64,000 nucleotides of DNA from Actinomycetes bacterium. Its GTDB lineage: Bacteria; Actinomycetota; Thermoleophilia; UBA2241. Shown here one piece after another: positions 24,200 to 36,274 of this stretch. A model generated the notes under the pieces. That model did not search any database, was not told the origin of the DNA, and saw only the letters and a program-made list of their open reading frames with translations. Location of the stretch: positions 66,737-130,736 of the forward strand of contig JAKPOQ010000004.1 in assembly GCA_029547745.1 (NCBI GenBank), written 5' to 3'. The translations under genes were made by a program, and so were the position numbers. The stretch's first letter is position 1; the number at the start of each line of letters is the position of its first letter.

Positions 24200-25807
24200 A
24201 TGACCGACGAAGCGACCGAGACCACCGCCCCGACCACCGCCCCGACCGTGAGTGCCTCCGCCGAGGCGCCTTCCGCCGAGGCCACCTCCGCCGAGGCGTC
24301 CGCCGCCGCGCCGGCGGCGCTGCCCAGCGACGGACCCAAGGTCGTCGAGGGCAGCGAAGGCTACCTCATCGAGGTCGACGGCGAGATCGTGCCGAACTAC
24401 GACGCGACCATCACGGTCTTTACCGAAGGCGACATCGTCACCGGAAAGGTCGTGCGCATCGACAAGGACGAGGTCCTCGTCGACATCGGATACAAGAGCG
24501 AAGGCGTCATCCCCGTCAACGAGCTCTCCATCCGCAAGAACGTCAACACCGCGGACGAGGTGCAGCTCGGCGAAGAGATCGACGCGCTCGTCATGCAGAA
24601 AGAAGACGCCGACGGGCGTCTCATCCTCAGCAAGAAGCGGGCGCGCTTCGAGAAGGCCTGGAAGCGTATCGAGGAGGCCCACGAGACGGGCACTCCGGTG
24701 CAGGGCACCGTGATCGAGGTCGTCAAGGGCGGCCTCATCCTCGACCTCGGCGTCCGCGGCTTCCTCCCTGCCTCGCTGGTCGACATCCGCCGCGTGCAGG
24801 ATCTTTCCGAATACGTCGGGCAGCAGCTCAACTGCCGTGTCATCGAGATGAACCGCAACCGCAACAACGTCGTGCTCTCGCGGCGCGCGGTCCTCGAGGA
24901 GGAGCGCAAGGAGGTCCGCCAGCAGATCATCGACGAGCTCAACGTCGGCGACATCGTCGAGGGCACCATCTCGAACATCGTCGACTTCGGGGCGTTCGTC
25001 GACCTCGACGGCATCGACGGTCTCATCCACATCAGCGAGCTCAGTTGGACGCACATCAACCATCCGTCCGAGGTGCTGCAGGTCAACCAGAAGGTCAAGG
25101 TCAAGGTGCTCGACATCGACCGCGACCGCCAGCGCATCTCCCTGGGTCTCAAGCAGACCCAGGAGGACCCGTGGCAGAAGATCGTCGCCCGCCACAAGGT
25201 CGGCGACATCGTCGACGGCCGCGTCACCAAGATCGTCGCCTTCGGCGCCTTCGTCGAGATCTACGAGGGCATCGAGGGCCTCGTCCACATCAGCGAGCTC
25301 GCCAACCGCCACGTCGAGCGCCCGGACGAGATCGTCGCCGTGGGCCAGCAGGTCCGCGTCAAGATCATCGAGGTCGACTCCGAACGTCGCCGGCTCAGCT
25401 TGAGTATCAAGCGCGTCGACGGCGAGAACGTGCGCCCGATGCGACCGGTTCAGGAGGCGGCGCCGGCCGCCCCGCCCGCGGGCGGGGCGGAGGCGGCGGC
25501 CGAGGCCGAGCCCGAGGCAGCCGTCGAAGCCGGAGCGACTCCGGAGGCCGAGGCCGAGGTCGTGCCTGAGGGCGGGCCCGAGGCCGCCGTGAGCGAGACG
25601 GCGGCCGCCGCGGAATCGGCCGAGGCCGAGACCGCGGACGAAGGGCCGGTCGAAGGCGCGCCGCCGGCGGTCCCGGAGCACGAGCCCACGCTGGGGCTGA
25701 GCGACGAGGTGTTCCCCCAGGGCGCGGCGTCGGCGATCGAGGACGAAGTGCCGGGCACGAGCACGGACGACGCCGCGTCGCAGGACGCTCCGGGGCCAGA
25801 GGCCTGA
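24200..25807 (+). CDS. rpsA: 30S ribosomal protein S1
   Basis: A 535-residue S1 protein that helps the ribosome bind mRNA. Four S1 OB-fold repeats run from about residue 70 to 415 (starting at VFTEGDIVTGKVVRI, GTPVQGTVIEVV, GDIVEGTISNIV, GDIVDGRVTKIV), the usual number for Gram-positive actinobacteria compared with six in E. coli. The flanks are unusual: the N-terminal ~50 residues are Thr/Ala/Glu-rich and the last ~115 residues are an acidic Ala/Glu/Pro tail. GGGAGGAAG lies upstream of ATG 24200. The gene has its own strong promoter. coaE follows after a short hairpin. Confidence 0.96.
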   Translation: MTDEATETTAPTTAPTVSASAEAPSAEATSAEASAAAPAALPSDGPKVVEGSEGYLIEVDGEIVPNYDATITVFTEGDIVTGKVVRIDKDEVLVDIGYKSEGVIPVNELSIRKNVNTADEVQLGEEIDALVMQKEDADGRLILSKKRARFEKAWKRIEEAHETGTPVQGTVIEVVKGGLILDLGVRGFLPASLVDIRRVQDLSEYVGQQLNCRVIEMNRNRNNVVLSRRAVLEEERKEVRQQIIDELNVGDIVEGTISNIVDFGAFVDLDGIDGLIHISELSWTHINHPSEVLQVNQKVKVKVLDIDRDRQRISLGLKQTQEDPWQKIVARHKVGDIVDGRVTKIVAFGAFVEIYEGIEGLVHISELANRHVERPDEIVAVGQQVRVKIIEVDSERRRLSLSIKRVDGENVRPMRPVQEAAPAAPPAGGAEAAAEAEPEAAVEAGATPEAEAEVVPEGGPEAAVSETAAAAESAEAETADEGPVEGAPPAVPEHEPTLGLSDEVFPQGAASAIEDEVPGTSTDDAASQDAPGPEA

Positions 25808-25819
25808 TCGACGACCTCG

Positions 25820-25850
25820 GCGGGCGGCGCGCGTATGGGGCGCCGCCCGC
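25820..25850 (+). terminator. 11-bp GC hairpin after rpsA
   Basis: Arms 25820-25830 and 25840-25850, 9-nt loop, no T tract, between rpsA and coaE. It may only attenuate, as coaE has no visible promoter of its own. Confidence 0.5.
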
Positions 25851-25865
25851 GCGGAGCGATGCGTC

Positions 25866-26510
25866 ATGAGCAGACGAAAGCGACTCCCGCGCCTGGGCGT
25901 CACCGGAGGCATCGGCTCCGGCAAGTCGACGGCTCTCGCGTACCTGCGCCAGCTCGGCGCCGCCGTTATCTCGAGTGACGACGTCGTGCACGACCTCCTG
26001 GAGGAGGACGAGATCGTCGCCGCGATCAGGGAGCGGTTCGGCGACGAGGTCGTGGTCGACGGGGTCGTCAGCAGGCCCGCCCTCGCCCACGTCGTCTTCG
26101 AGGACCGCGAGGCCCTCGACTGGCTCGAGGCTCTGTTGCACCCGAACGTGCGCCGCAGGGTCGAGCAGTGGGCGCGCGAGCAGGAGGAGGCCCGGCCCCG
26201 TCCGGCGCTGGTCGTCGTCGAGGTGCCGCTGCTGTTCGAGACGGGCTGGAACGAGTCGTTCGACCACACGATGCTCATCACGGCGCCGGCCGACGTGCGG
26301 CGCAAACGGGTCAGCGGGAAGCTCACCGAGAGCGAGTTCCAGCGTCGCCTCGAGCAACAGATGCCGGAGGAAGAGAAGATCGCCCGGGCCGAGTTCGTGT
26401 GCCGGAACACGGGTACGCGCCACGAACTCAGGGACGCGGTGCGCGAGGCGTTCGCGACCATCATCGCCGCGGCTACCGGGCGCCACGAGACTCCGGCATC
26501 GGGGCGATGA
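25866..26510 (+). CDS. coaE: dephospho-CoA kinase
   Basis: A 214-residue kinase for the last step of coenzyme A synthesis (dephospho-CoA plus ATP to CoA). The P-loop is GGIGSGKST near residue 14; ISSDDVVHDLL carries the substrate-binding Asp residues, and VEVPLLFETGW is the characteristic lid-region motif. Length is typical. Its TGA overlaps the ATG of the following lytic transglycosylase gene (ATGA at 26507-26510), so the two are translationally coupled. The actinobacterial order rpsA-coaE-uvrB is preserved apart from the inserted transglycosylase. Confidence 0.95.
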   Translation: MSRRKRLPRLGVTGGIGSGKSTALAYLRQLGAAVISSDDVVHDLLEEDEIVAAIRERFGDEVVVDGVVSRPALAHVVFEDREALDWLEALLHPNVRRRVEQWAREQEEARPRPALVVVEVPLLFETGWNESFDHTMLITAPADVRRKRVSGKLTESEFQRRLEQQMPEEEKIARAEFVCRNTGTRHELRDAVREAFATIIAAATGRHETPASGR

Positions 26511-27103
26511 GACGCGCGATCCTCGTGGCCGCCACCGTGGTCGCGGTGGCGGCCACGCTGTTCGCGCTGCACCGTATGCCGACCGACCGGTACGCGCGGT
26601 GGTTGCCTGTCCCGCTTGCCAGGGCTGTGTACCCGCTCGAGCACGACGGCCTGATCCGCGAGGCGGCGCGCCGCAACGACGTCGACCCGGCGCTCGTCGC
26701 CGCCGTCATCTACGCCGAGAGCGGCTTTCGCGAAGATGCCGTGTCGTCGCGCGGGGCTGTCGGTCTCATGCAGCTCCTGCCCTCGACGGCGACCGAGATC
26801 GCGCGTCGCACAGGAGGGGAGCGCTTCGTGGTCGACGACCTTCGCGACGCAGCCGTCAACATCCGCTACGGTACGCACTACCTCGCCGCCCTCCTCGAAC
26901 GCTATGACGGGTCACTCGTCGAAGCCCTTGCCGCCTATCAGGCGGGAGCCCGGGTCGTCGACCGGTGCGTGGCGCGGGGCGCTGGCGCTGTCCGCATCGG
27001 CGATATCCCCTACGCGGACACGCGTGACTACGTGCACGAGGTGATCGGCATGACGCGCATCTACCGGCGGGCGTACGCCGCCGAGCTCGGGGGCCAGGAG
27101 TGA
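26507..27103 (+). CDS. lytic transglycosylase (SLT domain), membrane-anchored
   Basis: A 198-residue protein with one N-terminal hydrophobic segment (residues ~4-22: signal anchor or signal peptide) and a soluble lytic transglycosylase domain (~45-190). Catalytic Glu is in [11 protein letters not shown]; further family motifs are [22 protein letters not shown] and ALAAYQAG. It cleaves peptidoglycan glycan strands outside the membrane. The start is ATG 26507, overlapping coaE by four bases. The gene ends before a very long hairpin that insulates it from the SOS-controlled uvrB promoter. Confidence 0.9.
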   Translation: MRRAILVAATVVAVAATLFALHRMPTDRYARWLPVPLARAVYPLEHDGLIREAARRNDVDPALVAAVIYAESGFREDAVSSRGAVGLMQLLPSTATEIARRTGGERFVVDDLRDAAVNIRYGTHYLAALLERYDGSLVEALAAYQAGARVVDRCVARGAGAVRIGDIPYADTRDYVHEVIGMTRIYRRAYAAELGGQE

Positions 27104-27135
27104 CGGGCGGGAGCGCGACGGCGAGCGGGTCTCGT

Positions 27136-27192
27136 CGCGTGCGGGGCCGCGCCCGCCGGGCGAGACGCCCGCCGGGCGCGGCCCCGCACGCG
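27136..27192 (+). terminator. 27-bp near-perfect GC hairpin between the transglycosylase gene and uvrB
   Basis: Arms 27136-27162 and 27166-27192 pair at 26 of 27 positions with an AGA loop. It ends 4 bp before the -35 of uvrB. No T tract is present. Confidence 0.8.
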
Positions 27193-27195
27193 GTG

Positions 27196-27224
27196 TTGCG
27201 AACATGTGTTCGCCTTGGTACAGT
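27196..27224 (+). promoter_or_regulatory. uvrB promoter with LexA (SOS) box
   Basis: -35 TTGCGA (27196-27201), 17-bp spacer, -10 TACAGT (27219-27224). A perfect LexA/DinR-type operator CGAACATGTGTTCG (27199-27212) overlaps the -35 and spacer, so LexA binding would block RNA polymerase. This is the Gram-positive/actinobacterial SOS box form CGAAC-N4-GTTCG. Confidence 0.88.
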
Positions 27225-27320
27225 CGGGCAAGATGGGAGACAGTGGACGACATCGACCGATGCGCGAGTCCCGCCTCCGATGAGCGCGTCCGGGGGTTCG
27301 ATGGACCAGTCCGGTGTCCG

Positions 27321-29333
27321 ATGAGCGAGTTCAAGATCCAATCGAGCTACGGCCTCACCGGCGACCAGCCCGAGGCGGTCGCCGCGCTCTCCGAAGGTGT
27401 GCGGCGCGGCGACCGCCACCAGACGCTGCTCGGCGTCACCGGCTCGGGCAAGACGTTCACCATGGCCAACGTCATCGAGCGCGTGCAGAAGCCCACGCTC
27501 GTCATCGCCCACAACAAGACCCTGGCGGCGCAGCTCTGCAACGAGTTCCGCGAGTTCCTGCCCGACAATGCCGTCGAGTACTTCGTGAGCTACTACGACT
27601 ACTACCAGCCCGAAGCTTACGTGCCGGCTCAGGACCTCTACATCGAGAAGGACTCGTCCATCAACGATGAGATCGACCGCCTGCGACACTCGGCGACGAC
27701 GTCGCTGTTGCTACGCCGCGACGTCGTCATCGTCGCCTCGGTGAGCTGCATCTACGGTCTCGGCTCGCCGGAGGAGTACCTCGAGAGCGTCGTCCTCTTG
27801 CAGGTCGGCGAGACCGTCGACCGCGACGACGTCCTGCGCAAGCTCGTCGCCAACCAGTACGCGCGCAACGACTTCGAGCCCGCGCGCGGCAAGTTCCGCG
27901 TCCGCGGCGACTCCGTCGAGATCTGGCCCGCCGACGAAGACGCGGCCGTGCGGGTGCTCTTCTGGGGCGACGAGGTCGAGGAGATCGTCCGCTTCGACCC
28001 GGTCGGCGGCGAGGTGCTCGAGAGGCCGCGCCACGTCGCCATCTACCCGGCGACGCACTTCATCACCAGCGGGCCGGCGATCGAGCGTGCCCTCGTCGAG
28101 ATCCAGCGCGAGCTCGACGAGCGCTGCGCCTGGTTCGAGGAGCACGGCAAGATCCTCGAGGCCCATCGTCTTCGTCAGCGCACGCTCTACGACATGGAGA
28201 TGCTGCGCGAGATGGGCTTCTGCAACGGCATCGAGAACTACTCGCGCATCCTGCTCGGCAAGGAGCCGGGGGCGACCCCCAACTGCCTGCTCGACTACTT
28301 CCCCGACGACTGGCTGTGCTTCATCGACGAGTCGCACATGACGCTGCCCCAGATCGCCGGCATGTACGAGGGCGACCGTTCGCGCAAGACCACCCTCGTC
28401 GACTACGGGTTCCGCCTGCCGAGCGCGCTCGACAATCGGCCGCTCCGCATCGACGAGTTCCTCGCCAAGGTGCCGCAGGTCGTCTTTGTGAGCGCGACGC
28501 CGGGCGAGTTCGAGCTTGCCAACAGCGTCAACATCGCCGAGCAGCTCATCCGGCCGACCGGGCTGGTCGACCCCGAGATCGAGGTGCGGCCCATCGAGGG
28601 CCAGATCGACGACCTCATGAACGAGATCGCGGCGCGCGTCGAGAAGGACCAGCGCGTGCTGGTCACGACGCTCACGAAGCGCATGGCCGAGGACCTCACC
28701 GACTACCTCGTCGAGAACGGACTGCGGGTCCGCTACCTGCACAGCGAGATCGACACCATCGAGCGCATCCAGATCGTGCGCCAGCTCCGCCTCGGCGAGT
28801 TCGACGTCCTCGTGGGCATCAACCTGCTGCGCGAGGGTCTCGACCTGCCCGAGGTCACGCTGGTGGCGATCCTCGACGCCGATAAGGAAGGCTTCCTGCG
28901 CGGCCAGACGAGCCTCATCCAGACCATCGGGCGCGCGGCGCGCAACGTCGACGGCAAGGTCATCATGTACGCCGACAGGACGACGGCGGCGATGCGCGCC
29001 GCCATCGACGAGACCAACCGGCGGCGCGCCAGGCAGATCGCCTACAACGAGGCCCACGGCATCACGCCGCGCAGCATCGTCAAGGCGGTGAGCGACATCG
29101 CCCAGATGGTCAGCGACCAGGCGGGCGTGCCGACGAAGGGCCGCCGAGCGGCCAAGGCCGTGGCCCGGCGGCTGGCCATGCCCACCGCCGATCTGGAACG
29201 CCTCATCGCCGACCTCGAGGCCGAGATGTTCCAGGCGGCGGACGAGCTCAAGTTCGAATATGCGGCGAAGCTCAGGGACGAGGTCAAGGAACTGAGCCGC
29301 GAGCTGAGCCGGCGAGGGGCTGCGGCAGGCTGA
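27321..29333 (+). CDS. uvrB: excinuclease ABC subunit B
   Basis: A 670-residue UvrB, the helicase-like damage-verification subunit of nucleotide excision repair. Walker A is [11 protein letters not shown] (near 40), the DNA-clamping beta-hairpin region reads [12 protein letters not shown] (near 92), motif [11 protein letters not shown] is near 537, and the C-terminal UVR motif for UvrC contact is at about 625-660. Length is standard. The start is ATG 27321 ([17 protein letters not shown]), because the conserved N terminus begins there; the open frame upstream covers the promoter. The leader is about 90 nt. The gene is SOS controlled. uvrA follows after 103 bp. Confidence 0.97.
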   Translation: MSEFKIQSSYGLTGDQPEAVAALSEGVRRGDRHQTLLGVTGSGKTFTMANVIERVQKPTLVIAHNKTLAAQLCNEFREFLPDNAVEYFVSYYDYYQPEAYVPAQDLYIEKDSSINDEIDRLRHSATTSLLLRRDVVIVASVSCIYGLGSPEEYLESVVLLQVGETVDRDDVLRKLVANQYARNDFEPARGKFRVRGDSVEIWPADEDAAVRVLFWGDEVEEIVRFDPVGGEVLERPRHVAIYPATHFITSGPAIERALVEIQRELDERCAWFEEHGKILEAHRLRQRTLYDMEMLREMGFCNGIENYSRILLGKEPGATPNCLLDYFPDDWLCFIDESHMTLPQIAGMYEGDRSRKTTLVDYGFRLPSALDNRPLRIDEFLAKVPQVVFVSATPGEFELANSVNIAEQLIRPTGLVDPEIEVRPIEGQIDDLMNEIAARVEKDQRVLVTTLTKRMAEDLTDYLVENGLRVRYLHSEIDTIERIQIVRQLRLGEFDVLVGINLLREGLDLPEVTLVAILDADKEGFLRGQTSLIQTIGRAARNVDGKVIMYADRTTAAMRAAIDETNRRRARQIAYNEAHGITPRSIVKAVSDIAQMVSDQAGVPTKGRRAAKAVARRLAMPTADLERLIADLEAEMFQAADELKFEYAAKLRDEVKELSRELSRRGAAAG

Positions 29334-29398
29334 GCGCGCGCCGAGCGGCGCAGCCGACTCGGCGTGCGCCTCGGGCGCGGCGTCCCCGTCCCCGCGTC

Positions 29399-29430
29399 GG
29401 CCGACGTCGGCCGGCCCTCTGTGGCACACT
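29399..29430 (+). promoter_or_regulatory. uvrA upstream palindrome and possible -10
   Basis: GGCCGACGTCGGCC (29399-29412) is a perfect 14-bp palindrome. CACACT (29425-29430) lies 6 nt before ATG 29437, the spacing seen at other leaderless genes here. The palindrome would cover the -35 zone. It is not a LexA box. Confidence 0.35.
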
Positions 29431-29436
29431 GAAGAC

Positions 29437-32292
<2,856 letters not shown>

Positions 32293-32301
32293 TATTGTGC
32301 C

Positions 32302-32602
32302 GGTCCGAGAAGCATCCCCGGCTCATCGGCTTGGTTTCGTCGACACCGGCCTGAACGGCCCCTGACGATCGGTCCGCCAACGGACGAGGGGGCCGCCGTA
32401 AGGGGGGCGATAAGTGGCTGCCGGGTGCTCGGCCAGCCGGGGGGCAGAGTGGCGCCTGGCGCCGTTCGCGTAGTCGGTGCTCGCCGAAGGAGCGCGGACG
32501 GCTGCGGTCTGGGCTGTCGCGGACGTAAGCCCACACCGATCTCCATCCCTGGGTCACAGGCAGATCGAGGGAATCCTGTCAGCGAGGAAAGGAGAAATAT
32601 CG
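32302..32602 (+). other. 300-nt untranslated leader of the symporter gene
   Basis: No convincing ORF occupies this stretch, although the symporter frame is open from 32477. Several GC stems can form, for example GGTCCG with CGGACC-like segments near 32370 and GTGGCGCCTGGCGCC near 32450. GCTCGCCGAAGGAGC near 32480-32494 resembles the glycine-riboswitch element GCCGAAGG, but the other conserved elements were not found. No riboswitch family was recognised. Confidence 0.35.
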
Positions 32603-34141
32603 GTGTTCGACTTCGATGAGATCGTCGTCCACCTGGGGGCTTTCGACTGGGTCATCGTCGTGGTGTACATCGCGACGATGCTATATATCGGCTTCTACTT
32701 CCAGAAGCGGTCCAAGGGCTTCGACGACTACTTCATGGCGGGGCGCGGCCTGACGGCGCCCCTCCTGGTCGGGACCCTGGTCTCGACCTTCTACGGCCTC
32801 GACACGCTCTTCGGCACCTCCGAGGTCGGCTACTACGAGGGGATCTCGGCTTTCTTTGCCTACTCGCTGCCCTATACGGCGACTTACGTCGCCATGGCCT
32901 TCCTCGCTCCGCAGTTCAAGGGCCGCTTCCCCGAGAACTCGACCATGCAGGACATCGCCTTCAAGAAGTACGGCACGCCCGCCGGGGTCGTGACCTCGAT
33001 CGCCTCCTTCGTGTACTCGACGAACACGATGGAGATGATGGGCATCGGCTTCTTGCTCCACCTCGTCCTCGGGATGCCGTTCTGGATGGGGGTGCTGATT
33101 GGAGCGATCGTCGTTCTCGTCTACACCCTGACCGGCGGCCTCTGGGCGGTCACGATCACTGACTTCGTGCAGTTCTTCGTCATGCTGTTCACCGTGGGCC
33201 TCGCCCTGATCATCGCCTGGTACGAGCTCGGCGGCTATGACAGGGTCTGGGACGGGCTCAAGGCTTTCGCCGGCGAAGACCCCGGTTACTACTTCAGCCC
33301 CGGGGCCGGCTACCTGACGCCGTGGACGCTGGTCGCCTACTCCGTCACTGCATTGGCCGTGTTCTGTGACCCGGCCTTCTTCCAGCGCATGTTCGCCTCG
33401 GCGGGCCCGAACGAGATCAAGAAGGCGTTCGCCGCCGGCGTGCCCATGTGGCTGTCCTTCGACTGGGCGGTCACCTTTCTCGGCATGGCGGGGGCGGCGG
33501 CCATCGGCCTCGGTATCATCCCCGAGGTCGAGCCGAACGAGGCGCTCTTCGCCATCCAGGGCGAGTACCTGCCCGCCGGCCTCATGGGCCTGGCCTTCGT
33601 CGGCGCCCTTGCGGCGGCGATGTCGACCTCTGACTCATACTTCCTCGCCAGCGGCGGGGTCATCGGCTACGACCTCTACAAGGTCGTGCGGCCGCAGTCG
33701 ACCGACAGCCAGAGAGTACGGATGACGAAGATCGGCATCCTCATCTCGGCCGTCCTCTCGATCTCGCTGGCGTTCGTCTTCGAGCGGATCATGACCGTCT
33801 GGGTCTTCCAGGCGACGGTCATCGTCTGCACCGCCCTCGTGCCCGTCTACATGGGGACGTTCGCCAAGCGGCGGCCGAAGAAGATCGCCGGCACGGTGAC
33901 GACCGCCGCCGGACTGATCCTCTCGCTCGGCTACTACCTCGCGGTGCAGCTCCTGGGCCACTGGGACTCCGACATGGAGGTGCAGGTGCTGGAGCTCGAC
34001 TTGCCCGGTCTGGGCTCGGTGTCCCTGTGGATGGAGTACGGGATCCTCATCATCACCCCGATCGTCCTCGTGATCTTCCTGATCGCCAACGCCCTGGGTA
34101 AGGAAGTCCATACCGAGGAGGCCGAGGAGGTGGCGTCATGA
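32603..34141 (+). CDS. sodium:solute symporter (SSS) family transporter
   Basis: A 512-residue integral membrane protein of the SSS family (LeuT fold), with about thirteen hydrophobic helices starting at WVIVVVYIATMLYIGFYF. Family features include YFMAGRGL after helix 1, the GLDTLFGTSEVGYYEG segment near the predicted sodium site, and ALAAAMSTSDSYFLA in helix 8, where conserved Ser/Thr usually help bind sodium. The substrate (organic acid, amino acid, proline or other) cannot be assigned. GTG 32603 is chosen because GGAG lies 8 nt upstream and VFDFDEIVVHLG starts the family region. The stop overlaps a small membrane-protein gene (ATGA). It has its own promoter and a long leader. Confidence 0.92.
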   Translation: MFDFDEIVVHLGAFDWVIVVVYIATMLYIGFYFQKRSKGFDDYFMAGRGLTAPLLVGTLVSTFYGLDTLFGTSEVGYYEGISAFFAYSLPYTATYVAMAFLAPQFKGRFPENSTMQDIAFKKYGTPAGVVTSIASFVYSTNTMEMMGIGFLLHLVLGMPFWMGVLIGAIVVLVYTLTGGLWAVTITDFVQFFVMLFTVGLALIIAWYELGGYDRVWDGLKAFAGEDPGYYFSPGAGYLTPWTLVAYSVTALAVFCDPAFFQRMFASAGPNEIKKAFAAGVPMWLSFDWAVTFLGMAGAAAIGLGIIPEVEPNEALFAIQGEYLPAGLMGLAFVGALAAAMSTSDSYFLASGGVIGYDLYKVVRPQSTDSQRVRMTKIGILISAVLSISLAFVFERIMTVWVFQATVIVCTALVPVYMGTFAKRRPKKIAGTVTTAAGLILSLGYYLAVQLLGHWDSDMEVQVLELDLPGLGSVSLWMEYGILIITPIVLVIFLIANALGKEVHTEEAEEVAS

Positions 34142-34293
34142 TGGTCGCGGCGACGAGCGGCTGGGACATCGCCAACTACATCTTTGGGGCGATAGCCATG
34201 ATCGGGCCGTTCACCATCCTCTGGTGGTTCCTGAGAGCGGCCGGGCGGCGGTTCAAGGATCTGGACGAGCAAGCTCGTCAGCGGGACGAGTAG
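34138..34293 (+). CDS. small membrane protein, symporter accessory subunit
   Basis: A 51-residue protein, MMVAATSGWDIANYIFG at its start, with one transmembrane helix (residues ~15-33, including FTILWWFL) and a charged C terminus (RRFKDLDEQARQRDE). Its ATG overlaps the symporter TGA by four bases (34138-34141), a strong sign of coupled synthesis. Small single-helix proteins next to SSS symporters are known as symporter small accessory proteins, and it probably assembles with the transporter. It is too short for routine gene callers, but position, overlap, hydrophobic profile and a clean stop support it. Confidence 0.75.
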   Translation: MMVAATSGWDIANYIFGAIAMIGPFTILWWFLRAAGRRFKDLDEQARQRDE

Positions 34294-34299
34294 TCCTTG

Positions 34300-34365
34300 G
34301 GCGGCGCGACCGGGGCGCCTTGGCGCCCCGGTCGCGCCGCCTTGACGCCCCGGTCGCGCCGCCTT
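34300..34365 (+). terminator. 20-bp perfect hairpin with duplicated 3' arm
   Basis: Arms 34300-34319 and 34322-34341 pair perfectly over 20 bp with a two-base centre, 6 bp after the small-protein stop. A 20-bp sequence (34324-34343) containing most of the 3' arm is repeated at 34346-34365, so two alternative hairpins can form. Confidence 0.75.
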
Positions 34366-34387
34366 CCCGGCCCCTCTCGTTCGCAGG

Positions 34388-34393
34388 GTACAA
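34388..34393 (+). promoter_or_regulatory. -10 box of uvrC
   Basis: TACAAT, then 7 nt, then GTG 34402, with no Shine-Dalgarno sequence: a probable leaderless start. The -35 is weak, and no SOS box is seen. Confidence 0.5.
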
Positions 34394-34401
34394 TCGCTCC
34401 T

Positions 34402-36264
34402 GTGAACGAGAGTCCGAGGCGTGACCGGGAGGAGTGGCGGGCGCTGGTAAAGCGGCTGCCGCGTGAGCCCGGCGTCTATCGCTTTCGCGGCGAAGGCGGC
34501 GAGGTGCTCTACGTCGGCAAGGCGAAGGACCTCCGTGTGCGTGTGAGGTCGTACTTCCGCGCCGGGACGGTGCTGCACGGCCGGGTGGCGGAGATGCTGC
34601 GCCAGGCCCGCGACCTCGACTGGGTGGTCTGTTCGTCCGAAGCCGAGGCGCTGCTGCTCGAGGACAATTTCGTCAAAGAGGCGCGGCCGCCGTTCAACGT
34701 GCGCCTGCGCGACGACAAGAGCTATCCGTCGATCGAGGTCACGCTGAGCGAGGAATGGCCGCGCCTGCGCTTCTATCGCGGGCCGCGCAAGCCGGGCAAC
34801 TTGTACTTCGGGCCTTATCCCAATGCGCGCGCCGTGCGCGAGACCCTGGACCTCGTCGGCCGCATCTTCCCCTACCGCAAGTGCCGCGGCGCAAAGCCGG
34901 GGCGGTCAAGCGGCGCCCCCTGTCTGCAGTACTCCATCAAGCGGTCGCTGGCGCCCTGTGACGGACGCGTGGACCGTGAGACCTACCTCGGGGTCGTCGC
35001 GCAGGCGACCGACTTTCTCCGCGGCCGTCTGGGCGCGGTCGAACGGCAGCTCGAGGAAGAGATGGAGAGGGCGGCGGGCGAGCGCCGCTACGAGGTGGCG
35101 GCGGCCCTGCGTGACCGCCTCGCCGCAGTCCGCCAGGTGCGCGAACGACAGGCTATCCGGGTCGCCGACGAGACCGCCTTCGATGTGGTCGGCCTCAGCC
35201 GGCGGGAGCCGGGAGCGAACGTGCAGCTCTTCCGCGTCCGGGAGGGCAACGTCGTCGACCGGCAGAGCTTCTTCCTGGAGAACGCGGCCGGACGGGAGAG
35301 CGACGAGGTCCTCGAAGAGTTCCTCCTCGACTACTACTGGGAGGGAGCCGCGATCCCGGCCGAGATCATCGCCCCGCTCAGCGGCGATGCGGCGGGGCTC
35401 GCGCAGGTGCTGAGCGAGCGGCGCGGGGCCCAGGTGGATCTGCGCCCCGCGCGCCGGGGGGCCAAGCTGCGCCTGCTCGAAATGGCCGCCCACAACGCTG
35501 ATTTGGCGGCGGCGGAAGAGGCCGAGCGGCTCGCCCGTCGCGAGCCCGAGCGCCAGGCGGCGCTCGCTCGCCTGGGCGAGGCTCTCGGCCTGCCGCGCCT
35601 GCCGCTGCGGATCGAAGGCTACGACATCTCCAATCTCGGCGAGGAGGACGCGGTCGGGGCGATGGTGGTGTTCGAAGGCGGACGGCCGCGGCGCAGCCAC
35701 TATAGGCGGTTCGCGATCCGTACCGTGGCGGGGCAGGACGACTTCGCGATGTTGGCCGAAGTCGTGGCGCGCCGTTTCGAGCGTCAGGCTCACTCTCAGG
35801 GAGAGGCGGACGACGAGAGCTTCGCCGCCACGCCGGACCTGATCGTCGTCGACGGCGGCAAGGGGCAGCTCGCCGCCGTGAGCGGGGTCCTTCGGGAGCG
35901 GGCCGTCGGCGTGCCGGCCGTCGCCCTCGCCAAACAGCAGGAGGAGGTCTTCGCGAGCGCTCACGGGAATGCCCTCGCGCTGGCGGCGGACGACCCGGCC
36001 GTGCTCTTGCTCCGTCGTCTGCGCGACGAGGCGCATCGGTTTGCGATCACCTATCACCGTCGTCGCCGGCAGGCCGAGCTGCACGCGTCGCCCGCCCTGG
36101 CCAGTCTGCCCCAGGTCGGACCCGTCCGGCGTCGGCGCCTCCTCCAGTACTTCGGCAGCCCCGAACGGGTGCTCAATGCCAGTCGGGAGGAGCTCGAACG
36201 AGTGCCGGGGGTGCCGCGCAAGGTCGCTCGGGAGGTCTACGCCCATCTTCACAAGACCGGTTGA
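34402..36264 (+). CDS. uvrC: excinuclease ABC subunit C
   Basis: A 620-residue dual endonuclease that makes both incisions in nucleotide excision repair. The N-terminal GIY-YIG domain (residues ~15-95) has GVYRF and LYVGKAKDLRVRV; the UVR motif (~205-240) contacts UvrB; the RNase H-like C-terminal nuclease (~390-545) begins with RIEGYDISNLG and includes VVDGGKGQLAAV; a helix-hairpin-helix pair ends the protein. The start is GTG 34402: no in-frame ATG is near, and the conserved domain starts soon after. The DNA-repair gene ogt follows immediately, then rapZ-yvcK-whiA. Confidence 0.96.
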   Translation: MNESPRRDREEWRALVKRLPREPGVYRFRGEGGEVLYVGKAKDLRVRVRSYFRAGTVLHGRVAEMLRQARDLDWVVCSSEAEALLLEDNFVKEARPPFNVRLRDDKSYPSIEVTLSEEWPRLRFYRGPRKPGNLYFGPYPNARAVRETLDLVGRIFPYRKCRGAKPGRSSGAPCLQYSIKRSLAPCDGRVDRETYLGVVAQATDFLRGRLGAVERQLEEEMERAAGERRYEVAAALRDRLAAVRQVRERQAIRVADETAFDVVGLSRREPGANVQLFRVREGNVVDRQSFFLENAAGRESDEVLEEFLLDYYWEGAAIPAEIIAPLSGDAAGLAQVLSERRGAQVDLRPARRGAKLRLLEMAAHNADLAAAEEAERLARREPERQAALARLGEALGLPRLPLRIEGYDISNLGEEDAVGAMVVFEGGRPRRSHYRRFAIRTVAGQDDFAMLAEVVARRFERQAHSQGEADDESFAATPDLIVVDGGKGQLAAVSGVLRERAVGVPAVALAKQQEEVFASAHGNALALAADDPAVLLLRRLRDEAHRFAITYHRRRRQAELHASPALASLPQVGPVRRRRLLQYFGSPERVLNASREELERVPGVPRKVAREVYAHLHKTG

Positions 36265-36274
36265 TCTGCGGACC

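Noticed and set aside
32477-32602. N-terminal extension of the symporter from an upstream ATG at 32477
   Set aside because: GTG 32603 has a proper Shine-Dalgarno sequence and family-like start; the extension is not hydrophobic and is not similar to the family.
32302-32602. Glycine riboswitch before the symporter
   Set aside because: Only the GCCGAAGG element fits; the flanking GGAGAG and CTCAGG-type elements and the paired helices were not found.
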